Below, in pieces: positions 53,539-62,564 of a stretch of 64,000 nt of DNA. The notes under the pieces were generated by a model. The model saw only the letters and a program-made list of their open reading frames with translations, was not told the DNA's origin and searched no databases. The stretch covers positions 558,001-622,000 of the forward strand of contig JBOEGQ010000004.1 of NCBI GenBank assembly GCA_050633505.1. Direction: 5' to 3'. How positions within the stretch are numbered: the stretch's first letter is position 1; each line of letters starts with the position of its first letter. This DNA is from UBA1672 sp050633505 (GTDB taxonomy: Bacteria > Pseudomonadota > Alphaproteobacteria > Micavibrionales > Micavibrionaceae). Both the position numbers and the translations under genes were made by a program.

Positions 53539-53808
53539 ATGTACGAAAATACAGCCAACAAGATCTCATCCCTCCTCCAACAGTTTAAAACCCGGATGCA
53601 GGCACCTTCTATATGGGAGGATGCAGATAACGTATATGAGGCCGCAAAGCAGGGGAAATTAATTGATCCTAAAACAATGAAGGTAGAATCCACATTCGAT
53701 CCCGATACCGATGAAGGACAAAGCATCATAGATCAAACAAAGAAAAGACTAGATGATGCGGATAAAGTTATGGCATCTGTCTTTACACCAGACGCATTAG
53801 AATTATAG
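53539..53808 (+). CDS. Small unknown protein, 89 residues
   Basis: Family not recognised. Acidic, helical, no signal or membrane segment; the segments NKISSLLQQFKTRMQAP and IIDQTKKRLDDADKVMASVF look like amphipathic helices, with an Asp-rich middle (FDPDTDEGQS). The ribosome binding site is weak (GGATAATCC upstream). It lies in the small gene group between cysI and mtnP, 80 nt after the preceding unknown. Confidence 0.65.
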   Translation: MYENTANKISSLLQQFKTRMQAPSIWEDADNVYEAAKQGKLIDPKTMKVESTFDPDTDEGQSIIDQTKKRLDDADKVMASVFTPDALEL

Positions 53809-53862
53809 CACGCTTCTCTACATTAAATTTTCATTCAAATGATAATTACGCTTCCTCTTTCA

Positions 53863-53897
53863 CCAATTGAACGATACATGTAGATATTATCAATTGG
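53863..53897. promoter_or_regulatory. Inverted repeat in the mtnP leader
   Basis: CCAATTGA (53863-53870) and TCAATTGG (53890-53897) form a perfect 8-bp inverted repeat with a 19-nt spacer, ending 19 nt before the mtnP ATG. It may be an operator or a leader hairpin near the ribosome binding site (GAGGG). Role not known. Confidence 0.3.
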
Positions 53898-53916
53898 CTT
53901 ATATGAGGGATATTAC

Positions 53917-54765
53917 ATGCTTGCAATTATTGGTGGCTCCGGCCTTTATGCTTTAGACGAATTAGACATTGTGGCAGAGCACGACATAGACACTCCATTT
54001 GGGAAACCATCCGCCCCGATTATTGAAGGCACTGCCTTCGGATCCAAGGTTTTATTCCTTCCCCGTCATGGGCGTAACCACCAGTTTTTACCCAGCGAAG
54101 TGAACTATCGCGCCAATATTTTTGCATTAAAAAAGCTCGGCGGAACAACGATTTTAAGCATTTCTGCATCAGGATCTCTGCAAGAGGAAATCGCACCGGG
54201 AGATCTGGCACTTGCATCCCAATATTTTGACCATACACGCGGTTTTAGAAAACCATCTTTCTTTGGCGAAGGTATTACCGCGCATATTTCCACGGCACAA
54301 CCAACCTGCCCCATTCTTGCGCAAGATGTATTAAAAGCGGCAAACGCACTTGATCTGCCCCTACATACAGATAAGATATATGCCTGCGTCGAAGGGCCAC
54401 GTCTGGGTACAAAAGCAGAAAGCAACTTTCTACGCAATGCAGTAGCCGCAGATGTAGTTGGCATGACCAATGTCCCCGAGGCATTCTTGGCACGCGAAGC
54501 ACAGATGGGTTATATAACCTTAGCCATTGCAACGGACTATGATTGCTGGCGTGAAGACCCTGATGAGCATGTTAGTGTCGAAGCCGTCTTTGCCGTCTAT
54601 AATGAAAACATCGGCAAGATTAAAAAACTGGTCTTAAAACTTCTGGAACACGGCATATCAGATACGCCGAAAAACATACGTACTGCACTTAATGGCGCGG
54701 TGATGACGCTTGACGCGCATTTAAGCCCGACACAGAAGGAATGGCTAGACGTATTACGCGCTTAA
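53917..54765 (+). CDS. mtnP: S-methyl-5'-thioadenosine phosphorylase MtnP
   Basis: Cleaves methylthioadenosine to adenine and methylthioribose-1-phosphate (methionine salvage). It has 282 residues. The start IIGGSGLYALDEL, FLPRHGRNHQFLPSEVNYRANIFAL (RHGRNHQFLPSEVNYRAN shown in part), STAQPTCP, ACVEGPRLGTKAESNF and VGMTNVPEAFLAREA are hallmarks of the phosphorylase family. The VGMTN...EA form with a downstream TDYDCW fits MtnP rather than PNP. A GAGGG ribosome site precedes the ATG. Confidence 0.93.
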   Translation: MLAIIGGSGLYALDELDIVAEHDIDTPFGKPSAPIIEGTAFGSKVLFLPRHGRNHQFLPSEVNYRANIFALKKLGGTTILSISASGSLQEEIAPGDLALASQYFDHTRGFRKPSFFGEGITAHISTAQPTCPILAQDVLKAANALDLPLHTDKIYACVEGPRLGTKAESNFLRNAVAADVVGMTNVPEAFLAREAQMGYITLAIATDYDCWREDPDEHVSVEAVFAVYNENIGKIKKLVLKLLEHGISDTPKNIRTALNGAVMTLDAHLSPTQKEWLDVLRA

Positions 54766-54795
54766 CAATTTTAAATTATAAAGGATACTCAACAC

Positions 54796-55230
54796 ATGAA
54801 AATTTTACTTGGCAAGGGTGTAGACCAAATCCTGTTTGGCTTCACTGAGAAAAAAGCTATTGAACATCTGGGAAAGCCTGACAGCACCTATGAAACAGAT
54901 GATGAAAACAAACGCATCCAGTATAATAATAAAAGACTGGAACTCACATTTGAACCGGAAAATGATAATTTATTAGGATGGATTGAAGTTCATAATCCTG
55001 AGGCAGATTTATTCGGCAAGAAAGTTATCGGATTGCCACGCCAAGATGTACTCGACTTTTTAAAGCAGCACATAGGTGAGCCCACGGAAACGGAAGATTA
55101 CGGCTCATTCATATCGACCCATTACGCCGATCATTGGCTTGAATTGCAGTTTAAATTTGATCGTCTTCAAAATGTAAACTTTGGTTCTTTATACGATGTT
55201 TCAGGTGATCCAATCTGGCCTGATGAATAA
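54796..55230 (+). CDS. Unknown 144-residue protein
   Basis: Family not recognised. AAGGAT lies about 11 nt before the ATG. The sequence is soluble, acidic and beta-rich, with two similar-looking halves: FGFTEKKAIEHLGKPDSTY at about 19-37 and GLPRQDVLDFLKQHIGEPTETED at about 76-98 share an (F/R)xxxxxxxLGxP-like pattern. This suggests an internal repeat. No signal peptide. It is 30 nt downstream of mtnP, so possibly in its operon. Confidence 0.7.
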   Translation: MKILLGKGVDQILFGFTEKKAIEHLGKPDSTYETDDENKRIQYNNKRLELTFEPENDNLLGWIEVHNPEADLFGKKVIGLPRQDVLDFLKQHIGEPTETEDYGSFISTHYADHWLELQFKFDRLQNVNFGSLYDVSGDPIWPDE

Positions 55231-55247
55231 CCATATTCCTTTTAAAA

Positions 55248-55275
55248 TGGCCGAGCGTTTCTACACGCCCGGCCA
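55248..55275. terminator. Bidirectional terminator between convergent genes
   Basis: TGGCCG (55248-55253) plus GCGT (55255-55258) pair with ACGC (55265-55268) plus CGGCCA (55270-55275), with one A/C mismatch and a 6-nt loop. An A-run lies to the left (55244-55247), so on the minus strand the stem is followed by TTTT. It serves the convergent stops at 55230 and 55306. Confidence 0.7.
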
Positions 55276-55305
55276 CATTATATAATATCTCTCAAAATAT
55301 TATCT

Positions 55306-55947
55306 TTACTTCTTACCTAGTGCATTCATAAGATCGGCGTTCTTCGCACGATTTTTATAGTTTTGATCTCTGAACATATATGCAACTTCACCATTTTGAC
55401 GAATAACAAACGTCGCAGGAATAGGAAGCTCATAGCTATCCAAACCATTAAAATCATGTAGTGTTTTACCTTCACTGCTCATCAACCATGCATCAAAATC
55501 CGCGCGAGACTCTTCGGGAATACTCCACACCAAATCATAGAGGCGTGCAACGTCATTACCTTCATCACTTAATACTTCGAATTTCAGCATGTTTTTAACC
55601 GCCGTATCCTGCGCGCTCTCCGGCTTTTCAGGGGAAACGGCAACGAGCTGCGCTCCTAACGCCTGAAAGCTTTCAAGATCCGCCTGATAGCTCTGCAATT
55701 GTTCATTACAAATTGGGCACCATCCACCACGGTAAAAACTCAATACAACAGGTCCTTTTTTTAACAGCTCGGAAAGACTGCGCATTTGACCATGTGCATT
55801 TGGTAAGGTGAAGTCAGGTGCCTGATCACCAAGATGAACCGCATGGCTTTGCTTATCCTTTGCAATGGCGTCAGATATGCCTATCCCTCCCATGGCAAGA
55901 ACAGCAACCACCATGAACATAATATGACGTTTAAAAACCTGATACAT
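55306..55947 (-). CDS. Secreted or membrane-anchored AhpC/TSA-family peroxiredoxin-like protein
   Basis: It has 213 residues. An N-terminal hydrophobic segment (about 9-28) looks like a signal peptide ending at AIAK. The redoxin domain has PDFTLPNAHG, the motif FYRGGWCPICNEQ with C77 and C80, and a PATFVIRQNGEVAYMF strand. The WCPIC form is seen in peroxiredoxin-like thiol reductases of this group. It probably acts on peroxides or disulfides in the periplasm. Confidence 0.82.
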   Translation of the reverse strand: MYQVFKRHIMFMVVAVLAMGGIGISDAIAKDKQSHAVHLGDQAPDFTLPNAHGQMRSLSELLKKGPVVLSFYRGGWCPICNEQLQSYQADLESFQALGAQLVAVSPEKPESAQDTAVKNMLKFEVLSDEGNDVARLYDLVWSIPEESRADFDAWLMSSEGKTLHDFNGLDSYELPIPATFVIRQNGEVAYMFRDQNYKNRAKNADLMNALGKK

Positions 55948-56034
55948 ACAAAACTCCCTTAATTTTTTTCAAAGCACATAAACTTATTCGTCATATGATA
56001 AAGGAAGTTACAGTAAGATAAATATAAAAACGAA

Positions 56035-56057
56035 TAGCCAGACATTTTGTCCGGCTA
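56035..56057 (-). terminator. Intrinsic terminator of the RTX gene
   Basis: TAGCC (56035-56039) and GAC (56041-56043) pair with GTC (56049-56051) and GGCTA (56053-56057) around a 5-nt loop, with one mismatch. On the minus strand the stem is followed by TTCGTTTTTAT. It lies 50 nt after the stop of the 1424-residue gene. Confidence 0.7.
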
Positions 56058-56106
56058 CCCCTTTCTTCCCACAACATTCTGCTTCTGTCTTTTAAGCTAT
56101 ACCAAC

Positions 56107-59100
56107 CTAAAAAACATTGATATTTCCACTTTCGACCAAGGCCTGAACATCCATGTTTTGCAAGCCTTCCAAGGCGACAAGATCAACGGCATTATTGGCA
56201 TCACCAGACCCACTGACATCGACAGATAAAACTGTTCCGCCATTTACATCACGACTGAATATGAAGTCGTCAATCGCCTGTTGAGTCGGATCATAATTCT
56301 GAATTAACCCTGCCAGATCAAGGACATCTCCTTCGCCTGCGCTAAAGTCACGAATAACATCTACACCTTGGTTCACAGCATTTTGTACAAATGTATCCGC
56401 GCCAGAGCCGCCACTAATCACATCATCGCCACTGCCGCCATCAATGATGTCATCGCCTTCTTGACCATAAATTTGATCATCACCTGCCCCACCATAGAGC
56501 ATATCATCACCGCCTTGACGCCCGTCACCAGAGTCATCTGTGCTTTCCTCTGCAAGCTCGTCAGCATGGTTACGAATGTAATCAACTGTTTCATCTCTCG
56601 ACCAGTCAGGATCACTTGCGCTTTGACCATCTTCAAGATCATCAAACACCTGCCAACCGGCACCATCTGTTGTATTCAACCCGTGATCATCAGCCAGAGA
56701 ATCTGTATTCACGCTATCGCCAAAGATAACATCATCACCTGAACCACCCTCGATCACATCATCACCGACATCGGCAAGATTATTAAGCGGGCTTGTATCT
56801 TTGAAAACCACACTTAAATCAGATGGATCATCAATATTAAGCGCGTCACCATCACTATCCACCACATCAAGACGAGACATAATCGAATCAGATGCATTAA
56901 TGCCAACGGCAATCACATCGTCACTCAAACCTTGTAATAGCCCAACATCGTCCGAGCCATCAGATCCTGTGATTTCCTCCATAACTGTATTACCAGAGCT
57001 GTCATAACGAATATTGCCCAGATCATCGATATATTTATTCGGATGACCGTCTGAGATAAAATACGTCGTTGTAATTGCATCGCCACCAATCGGATCACCA
57101 CTTTGCAACCAAGTATTCGCCTCAATTAACGGAGATTCATAATTGGTGTATCCACTACCTGTTAATGTTTCAAGATAGGCAAGCGCATCTGTCAGGCCAC
57201 TGGAATCCGTGACAGAGAATGTACCACTCGGCTTCACATCCGTTGCAAACGGAGTGATATGAACCTTAATATCTCCATTTTGATAAGAGCCAAATTCGTT
57301 AAGGAGGCCTTCAACACTATCTTTCAGAATAGATATTTTGGATGTTGGGTCGCTTGCACTACCCATAGATCCTGACACATCGACAATGAAAACAAAGTTA
57401 TAATCTTGTGTCTGCTGCTCCAAAGATGCGCCACCGACATCCCCAATCAAGATATCACCGGCCTCAGAGCCTGAAATCACTCCATCTTCACCACCAATAT
57501 GGTGCGGCGTATCAGATTTCGACGTATCATCTACATTCTCACCAACAATTAATTCCGGATCTAACCCCTTGATTTTAAGGGTTGCAACATCACTATCACC
57601 ATCTGCATCTGTTAAGGTATATTCAAAGGAATCACACACCTCTACATCATGCTCATAAGATGCCTTCACATCATTCAATAGGAAAGATGCCCCCTTATAA
57701 TCCCCCTCATTCGTTGAATTCAGGTCAATCGACGCAATCGCCAAATCACCATAGTCAGATGCATCAATTGTAAAACTAAAGTGCCCGTCCACAATTTCAT
57801 TTGGTACAAATTGCTGTTCTGCATTAACCGTAGAGCCGTCTTCAAATGTAATGACATAGTCAACACCATGATACCCCTGATTATTATTGCTTCCTATTTC
57901 TGCAATCGTAAGGGTTACACTTTGTGCATTTTGATCCATATCAATGTTAAACGTTTCGCCTTTTGGCCAAACCTTCGCACTATCTCCGGCGTTGAGATTA
58001 TCAATCCCAAGCCCACTACCATCTGCGGTATTAACCCATGTCAGATCATAATCTCCATCATTGGCAACAGATACGGTAATACCGTCTTTTGTCAGGCTTT
58101 CCTGTATACCCGCAACATCTGCCTCAGACGGATTGAAATGCGATGATGATGTAGACGTTCCACCCGTTCCATTCAATGTATAGGTATATGAACCATCAGA
58201 ATAGATTTCCAATGTACCGAACATACCATCAATCGTAGCCGATCCATCATCGGGTATATCAACACTATTTCCTTCGAATGATACGCTGGATACTGTATTC
58301 GCAACATCTTCCGACAGATGATCATTTGCAATGACATTGCCATCTACACTGTTATCTTGCGTATCAAATTTAACACAATCATCTTTTGCAATTGGCCCAT
58401 CATCCAGAACAGTAATTGTGATGGAGCCATCAATACTGTCTCCGTCAAAGTCTGTTGCCTGAATACCAAATTCCAGATCAATCGCATCATTCGGATCATT
58501 GGAATCCGGATGATCAAGCGTTCCTTCTAATACGAAATCATATGTACCATCTGAGGCAATCGATAGCGTAAAGACATCTTCACCACCAGCAGTACCGGTA
58601 TATGTCGCACTTGCCGTATCATATGTAATTATGACCGGAACACCATTTGACGTGAGAGCCACCGAAGGAATATCACCATTCCCGGTAATACCACCTGCAC
58701 CATCCTGACCGAAATTTGCCGTAATTTGACCGGAGACAGACGTATCCCCACCATTCATATCCGTTTCATCGACCGAATTAGACTGCGCATCAATTGATAT
58801 TGGCGCATCGTCGAAAACAGTAATTGTGACGTTACTTTGTGCCGTATCACCATCAGAATCAGAAACTTGCACACCGAAATCCAATGTAATCGCATCATTG
58901 GCATCTGCGCCATCGGCATGATCAAACGGTAGAACTTGATTATACTGATATTCCCCGGTTTGCGGATCAATCGTAAATGTGAAAACCACCTGACCATTTG
59001 CAACACCTTCATAACCGGAAGGCGTCGCCGTTACACTGACAGGGTATCCACCTGAATTCAGATCGCCACCAGCCAAAGATCCTGTGCTTGAGAAATCACC

Positions 59101-60381
59101 ACTTACCCCAACAGAGCCTGCCCCATCATCGCCAAAGTCAAAGTTCAGCACACCGCCTTCACTTAAAGCAAAGCCATCCGTTTCGTCCAAAGACTTCGCA
59201 TCTGCAAAGATCTCTGGCAGATCATTAACTTCGGGCGGCGTTTCCCGCTCACCATCTTCTTCAACCAAACCAAGATCGTCACGGCGCTGTTCAATACCAT
59301 ATTGTAACTGTGTCGGGTCAATCGGCCCAACATCTTCAATATTAATCACACCTTGGGCATCAAAACTACTTTGATAGCCATAACCACCACCGGATACAGA
59401 TGTACCACCACTTCCTTCACCGGCTGCCGGCTCTACCTCTGCCAACTCTTCTGCCGCTGCAGCTAAATCCTCTTGTGGGTGTGTATCTTCTATATTTGAT
59501 TTTAAGGCATAGACCTCTTCTTGTGTTTCTTCATAAGACGCATCTTCCGAAGCATCCGCAGCAGGTTCGATCTGCGCCAGTTGCATTGCAAGATCATGTT
59601 CTAAGAACGCCATTTCCTGCGCGACCTGCGCGGAACCATCACCGCCTTGCCCTTGTGCATCGGCGTATTGTTCTTCCAATGCATTCATTCGTGCAACCAG
59701 CCCCTCAATAACCTGAAGAGCCGATAGAAATTCCGAGACATCTGTATCCGAGGCATGCGCATCCCCGTTTAAGGCACCCTCAACCAAATCTTGCGCGCCT
59801 TGGAACGTAATCTGCGCACCATCTTCAAACGTCAGAGTAAGCGCATCGCCTACTTCACCATGATGATGGGCAACTTCTTGCCCCTCTTCCATACTGAACT
59901 TTAAATCATATTTCTGTGAAACATCTAGCGGCACATCAAGCAAATCACCCGCAAGTGGCTTTTCAATCGTACAAACACCTAAATCATTACAAAGCTCTGT
60001 ATAAAGAGCCTGCGTATCAATTTGTCCGCCATCAGATAAGGCCAGACAAACAGAACCATTCGCCAATGCCTCAAAATCGTCAATAACCAGCGTATTATCC
60101 GCACCACCTTGAGAAAATTTAATAACCAACGCACCGTCATTTCCCAACGAAACATCCTGGATATCATTCTGTCCAAAGGTTAGCGGCGTATCTTGAATAT
60201 CGGAATGTCCTGCCTTCATCAGGGAAACATCTGTTTCAATCACACTAGAGGCAAGTTCGGATGATGCAGATAAAGATGTCTCTATCGTGTGTACAGAACC
60301 ACTCTCTGCAACACTTTGTTCATCAACACTATTCTTAGCCTGACTTTCTGTGCCCGCCTGATGATTATCCGGATAGTTCAT
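56107..60381 (-). CDS. Large secreted VWA/RTX protein with cadherin-like repeats (type I secretion substrate)
   Basis: It has 1424 residues, strongly acidic, with no N-terminal signal. Order: an N-terminal region to about 330 with no clear domain; two DUF5801-like repeats at about 408-525 and 555-665 (each ending ITVFDDAP or ITVLDDGP); a VCBS/cadherin-like part to about 960 (TLTDADGDSDVATLKI); a von Willebrand A domain at about 993-1185 with MIDAS motif DVSGSMGS; then Ca2+-binding RTX nonapeptides at about 1208-1332 (GGSGDDVIFGD, GGAGDDQIYG) and a C-terminal secretion domain (about 1333-1424). No type I exporter gene is in this window. Likely a surface adhesin. Confidence 0.88.
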   Translation of the reverse strand: MNYPDNHQAGTESQAKNSVDEQSVAESGSVHTIETSLSASSELASSVIETDVSLMKAGHSDIQDTPLTFGQNDIQDVSLGNDGALVIKFSQGGADNTLVIDDFEALANGSVCLALSDGGQIDTQALYTELCNDLGVCTIEKPLAGDLLDVPLDVSQKYDLKFSMEEGQEVAHHHGEVGDALTLTFEDGAQITFQGAQDLVEGALNGDAHASDTDVSEFLSALQVIEGLVARMNALEEQYADAQGQGGDGSAQVAQEMAFLEHDLAMQLAQIEPAADASEDASYEETQEEVYALKSNIEDTHPQEDLAAAAEELAEVEPAAGEGSGGTSVSGGGYGYQSSFDAQGVINIEDVGPIDPTQLQYGIEQRRDDLGLVEEDGERETPPEVNDLPEIFADAKSLDETDGFALSEGGVLNFDFGDDGAGSVGVSGDFSSTGSLAGGDLNSGGYPVSVTATPSGYEGVANGQVVFTFTIDPQTGEYQYNQVLPFDHADGADANDAITLDFGVQVSDSDGDTAQSNVTITVFDDAPISIDAQSNSVDETDMNGGDTSVSGQITANFGQDGAGGITGNGDIPSVALTSNGVPVIITYDTASATYTGTAGGEDVFTLSIASDGTYDFVLEGTLDHPDSNDPNDAIDLEFGIQATDFDGDSIDGSITITVLDDGPIAKDDCVKFDTQDNSVDGNVIANDHLSEDVANTVSSVSFEGNSVDIPDDGSATIDGMFGTLEIYSDGSYTYTLNGTGGTSTSSSHFNPSEADVAGIQESLTKDGITVSVANDGDYDLTWVNTADGSGLGIDNLNAGDSAKVWPKGETFNIDMDQNAQSVTLTIAEIGSNNNQGYHGVDYVITFEDGSTVNAEQQFVPNEIVDGHFSFTIDASDYGDLAIASIDLNSTNEGDYKGASFLLNDVKASYEHDVEVCDSFEYTLTDADGDSDVATLKIKGLDPELIVGENVDDTSKSDTPHHIGGEDGVISGSEAGDILIGDVGGASLEQQTQDYNFVFIVDVSGSMGSASDPTSKISILKDSVEGLLNEFGSYQNGDIKVHITPFATDVKPSGTFSVTDSSGLTDALAYLETLTGSGYTNYESPLIEANTWLQSGDPIGGDAITTTYFISDGHPNKYIDDLGNIRYDSSGNTVMEEITGSDGSDDVGLLQGLSDDVIAVGINASDSIMSRLDVVDSDGDALNIDDPSDLSVVFKDTSPLNNLADVGDDVIEGGSGDDVIFGDSVNTDSLADDHGLNTTDGAGWQVFDDLEDGQSASDPDWSRDETVDYIRNHADELAEESTDDSGDGRQGGDDMLYGGAGDDQIYGQEGDDIIDGGSGDDVISGGSGADTFVQNAVNQGVDVIRDFSAGEGDVLDLAGLIQNYDPTQQAIDDFIFSRDVNGGTVLSVDVSGSGDANNAVDLVALEGLQNMDVQALVESGNINVF

Positions 60382-60502
60382 GTGCCTCTTACTCCAATGC
60401 TCTTATTATATTTTTCCCGTACCCCAAACTCAAAAGCCGCTAAAAATTTTGCACTTTTAAGCCTCATATACATTGCTGGTGTCCCGCCAACGTGCCCACC
60501 AT

Positions 60503-60538
60503 AATGAAAAAGCTTTAAAAAACTGTTACTTTTTCATT
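60503..60538. promoter_or_regulatory. 10-bp inverted repeat between divergent RTX and small gene
   Basis: AATGAAAAAG (60503-60512) and CTTTTTCATT (60529-60538) are a perfect inverted repeat with a 16-nt spacer. It lies in the 256-nt divergent gap (60382-60637), in which I see no gene. It may be an operator shared by both genes; the A/T-rich arms make chance less unlikely than for a mixed sequence. Confidence 0.35.
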
Positions 60539-60637
60539 CACCTCAACATATTTTTTATGAAAAACGCTGGGCATTAACTATTCATTATGACTTTCGGCGT
60601 AAATTTGTATGAACATAAGACAGTAAGAGACAAAATA

Positions 60638-60955
60638 ATGGGCACAATATTTCAATTAGGATTAGACGGTATCGAAGCCATCAATAATGAACCGGTGGAG
60701 CGTACAGGATCAAATATGACCTTCTCCGGTAGCGGAGCAGATACGGAGCCGGACAATAGAAATGCCAGAGCATATTCATTTGATATAGGCGGTTTATCCG
60801 CAATGAATGAAGGCGATAAAATCACCAACCTGTCTACAGAAGACGGACAAGTTGCAGTGGTTCAGGATGCTTCACTTGAAGTGCACGATGTCCCTGGATA
60901 CTCTAATGGTTTGGATAATCAAACGCCAACAAACACACCTATTCCGGGGTTATAA
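60638..60955 (+). CDS. Small unknown protein, divergent from the RTX giant
   Basis: It has 105 residues from the ATG at 60638 (weak AGAGA site upstream; a TTG/ATG frame to 60587 is also open). Family not recognised. It has no signal peptide or membrane helix. It is acidic, Asn/Gly/Thr-rich (SGSGADTEPDNRNAR, YSNGLDNQTPTNTPIPGL) and ends in a Pro-rich tail, similar in composition to parts of the neighbouring RTX protein. It is convergent to the aldehyde dehydrogenase at 60962, with a 6-nt gap. Confidence 0.6.
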   Translation: MGTIFQLGLDGIEAINNEPVERTGSNMTFSGSGADTEPDNRNARAYSFDIGGLSAMNEGDKITNLSTEDGQVAVVQDASLEVHDVPGYSNGLDNQTPTNTPIPGL

Positions 60956-60961
60956 TAATCC

Positions 60962-62467
60962 CTAATCATCGACATCGAACGATATGCCCTGCGCCAATGG
61001 TAATGCGCTGGAGAAGTTAACCGTGGAAGTCATACGCCGCATATAGGCCTTCCAGCTATCTGATCCACTCTCACGACCACCACCGGTTTCCTTTTCGCCA
61101 CCAAACGCACCGCCTATTTCCGCGCCTGATGTGCCGATATTGATATTGGCAATACCGCAATCACTTCCGGCCTCGGATGTGAACAGCTCTGCCTCTCTGA
61201 TATCATTGGTAAAGATAGAAGATGACAACCCCTGCGGCACATCATTTTGACGCGCAATGGCATCATCCAGATCATTATATTTAAAAATATAGAGTATAGG
61301 TGCAAATGTTTCCTCTTGCACGTTACTGTCATCGGGCATTTCAACAATGGCTGGCTTCACATAGAACGCATTTGGATGTTCTTTCGCAAAAAGGCGTTCG
61401 CCGCCAATCACCTTCCCTCCATCCATATTTGCTCTATTTAGCGCATCTTGCATTGCCAGAAATGCTTGCTCATCAATTAAGGGGCCGACCAATGTTTTTT
61501 CTTCTAATGGATTTCCAATCGATAAACTGGCATACGCCGCCTTAATACGCGGCACGACATCCTGATAAACACGATCATGGACAAACAGGCGACGCGTCGT
61601 TGTACAACGTTGCCCACATGTGCCAACCGCGCCGAACACAATGCCCTGTAAGGCCAAATCAAGATCCGCACTTGGTGCAACAATAATTGCATTATTTCCA
61701 CCAAGTTCCAGAATTGTTTTACCAAAGCGTTGCGCGACACGCGGGGCGACATCCCGCCCCATGGCTGTGCTTCCCGTTGCACTGATCAACGGCACACGTT
61801 TATCATCGACCAGAACCTCCCCAATATCACGCATACCGATCATAAGCTGTGATAGCCCGTCAGGTGCTTCACCACCAAAACGCGCACAAGCGCGCTCAAA
61901 CAGTTTTTGACAGACAAGAGCCGTTACAGGGGTTTTCTCAGATGGCTTCCAAATAACACTATCACCACAAACAAGAGCCAAAGCCGCGTTCCATGCCCAG
62001 ACAGCCACCGGAAAGTTAAAGGCACTGATAATACCAACAGGGCCTAGAGGTTGCCAAATCTCACGCATTTTATGAAGCGGGCGCTCCGATGCAATGGTTA
62101 AGCCATATAATTGACGGCTCAACCCGACTGCAAAATCGCAAATATCAATCATTTCCTGAACTTCGCCGAGTCCCTCCTGATAAATCTTTCCGCATTCTAA
62201 TGCCACAAGCGCGCCCAGCACCTCCTTGTTCTCACGAAGGATCTCACCAAAAATACGTACCAGCTCCCCTCTACGCGGAGCAGGCACAATACGCCAATCC
62301 CGAAACGCCGCAACACTTTGTGCTATTTTTATATCAACATCCTGCACTGTATCCATTGCGACGCTGGCAATTTTTTGTCCATCAACAGGAGAAAAAACAT
62401 CAAGATTACCGTTCTCAAAATCCTGTATATCCAATCCCAGTTTTGAAAAAATATCGTGCGTGTTCAT
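60962..62467 (-). CDS. ALDH7-type aldehyde dehydrogenase, probably alpha-aminoadipic semialdehyde dehydrogenase
   Basis: It has 501 residues from the ATG at 62467, which follows a strong GGAGGG site; an ATG 30 nt upstream has no such site. Catalytic C288 (GTCGQRCTTTRRLF) and base E254 (LELGGNNAI), with SAFNFPVAVWAWNAALAL. The C-terminal GTSGAEIGGAFGGEKETGGGRESGSD is the ALDH7 signature (only parts quoted: GGEKETGGGRESGSD). ALDH7 enzymes oxidise 2-aminoadipate-6-semialdehyde to 2-aminoadipate in lysine breakdown. It is divergent from the dehydrogenase at 62565. Confidence 0.9.
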   Translation of the reverse strand: MNTHDIFSKLGLDIQDFENGNLDVFSPVDGQKIASVAMDTVQDVDIKIAQSVAAFRDWRIVPAPRRGELVRIFGEILRENKEVLGALVALECGKIYQEGLGEVQEMIDICDFAVGLSRQLYGLTIASERPLHKMREIWQPLGPVGIISAFNFPVAVWAWNAALALVCGDSVIWKPSEKTPVTALVCQKLFERACARFGGEAPDGLSQLMIGMRDIGEVLVDDKRVPLISATGSTAMGRDVAPRVAQRFGKTILELGGNNAIIVAPSADLDLALQGIVFGAVGTCGQRCTTTRRLFVHDRVYQDVVPRIKAAYASLSIGNPLEEKTLVGPLIDEQAFLAMQDALNRANMDGGKVIGGERLFAKEHPNAFYVKPAIVEMPDDSNVQEETFAPILYIFKYNDLDDAIARQNDVPQGLSSSIFTNDIREAELFTSEAGSDCGIANINIGTSGAEIGGAFGGEKETGGGRESGSDSWKAYMRRMTSTVNFSSALPLAQGISFDVDD

Positions 62468-62564
62468 GATCCCTCCATAGATTATGGCTTTGTACAAATA
62501 CCCCTTTTATTGTACCGTAGTTTCATACAAACATCTAAAATATTTATTCAATTAACAGGATGAT

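Noticed and set aside
59084..59711. Long plus-strand open frames opposite the RTX gene
   Set aside because: They are antisense to a continuous, domain-rich coding frame and have low-complexity products.
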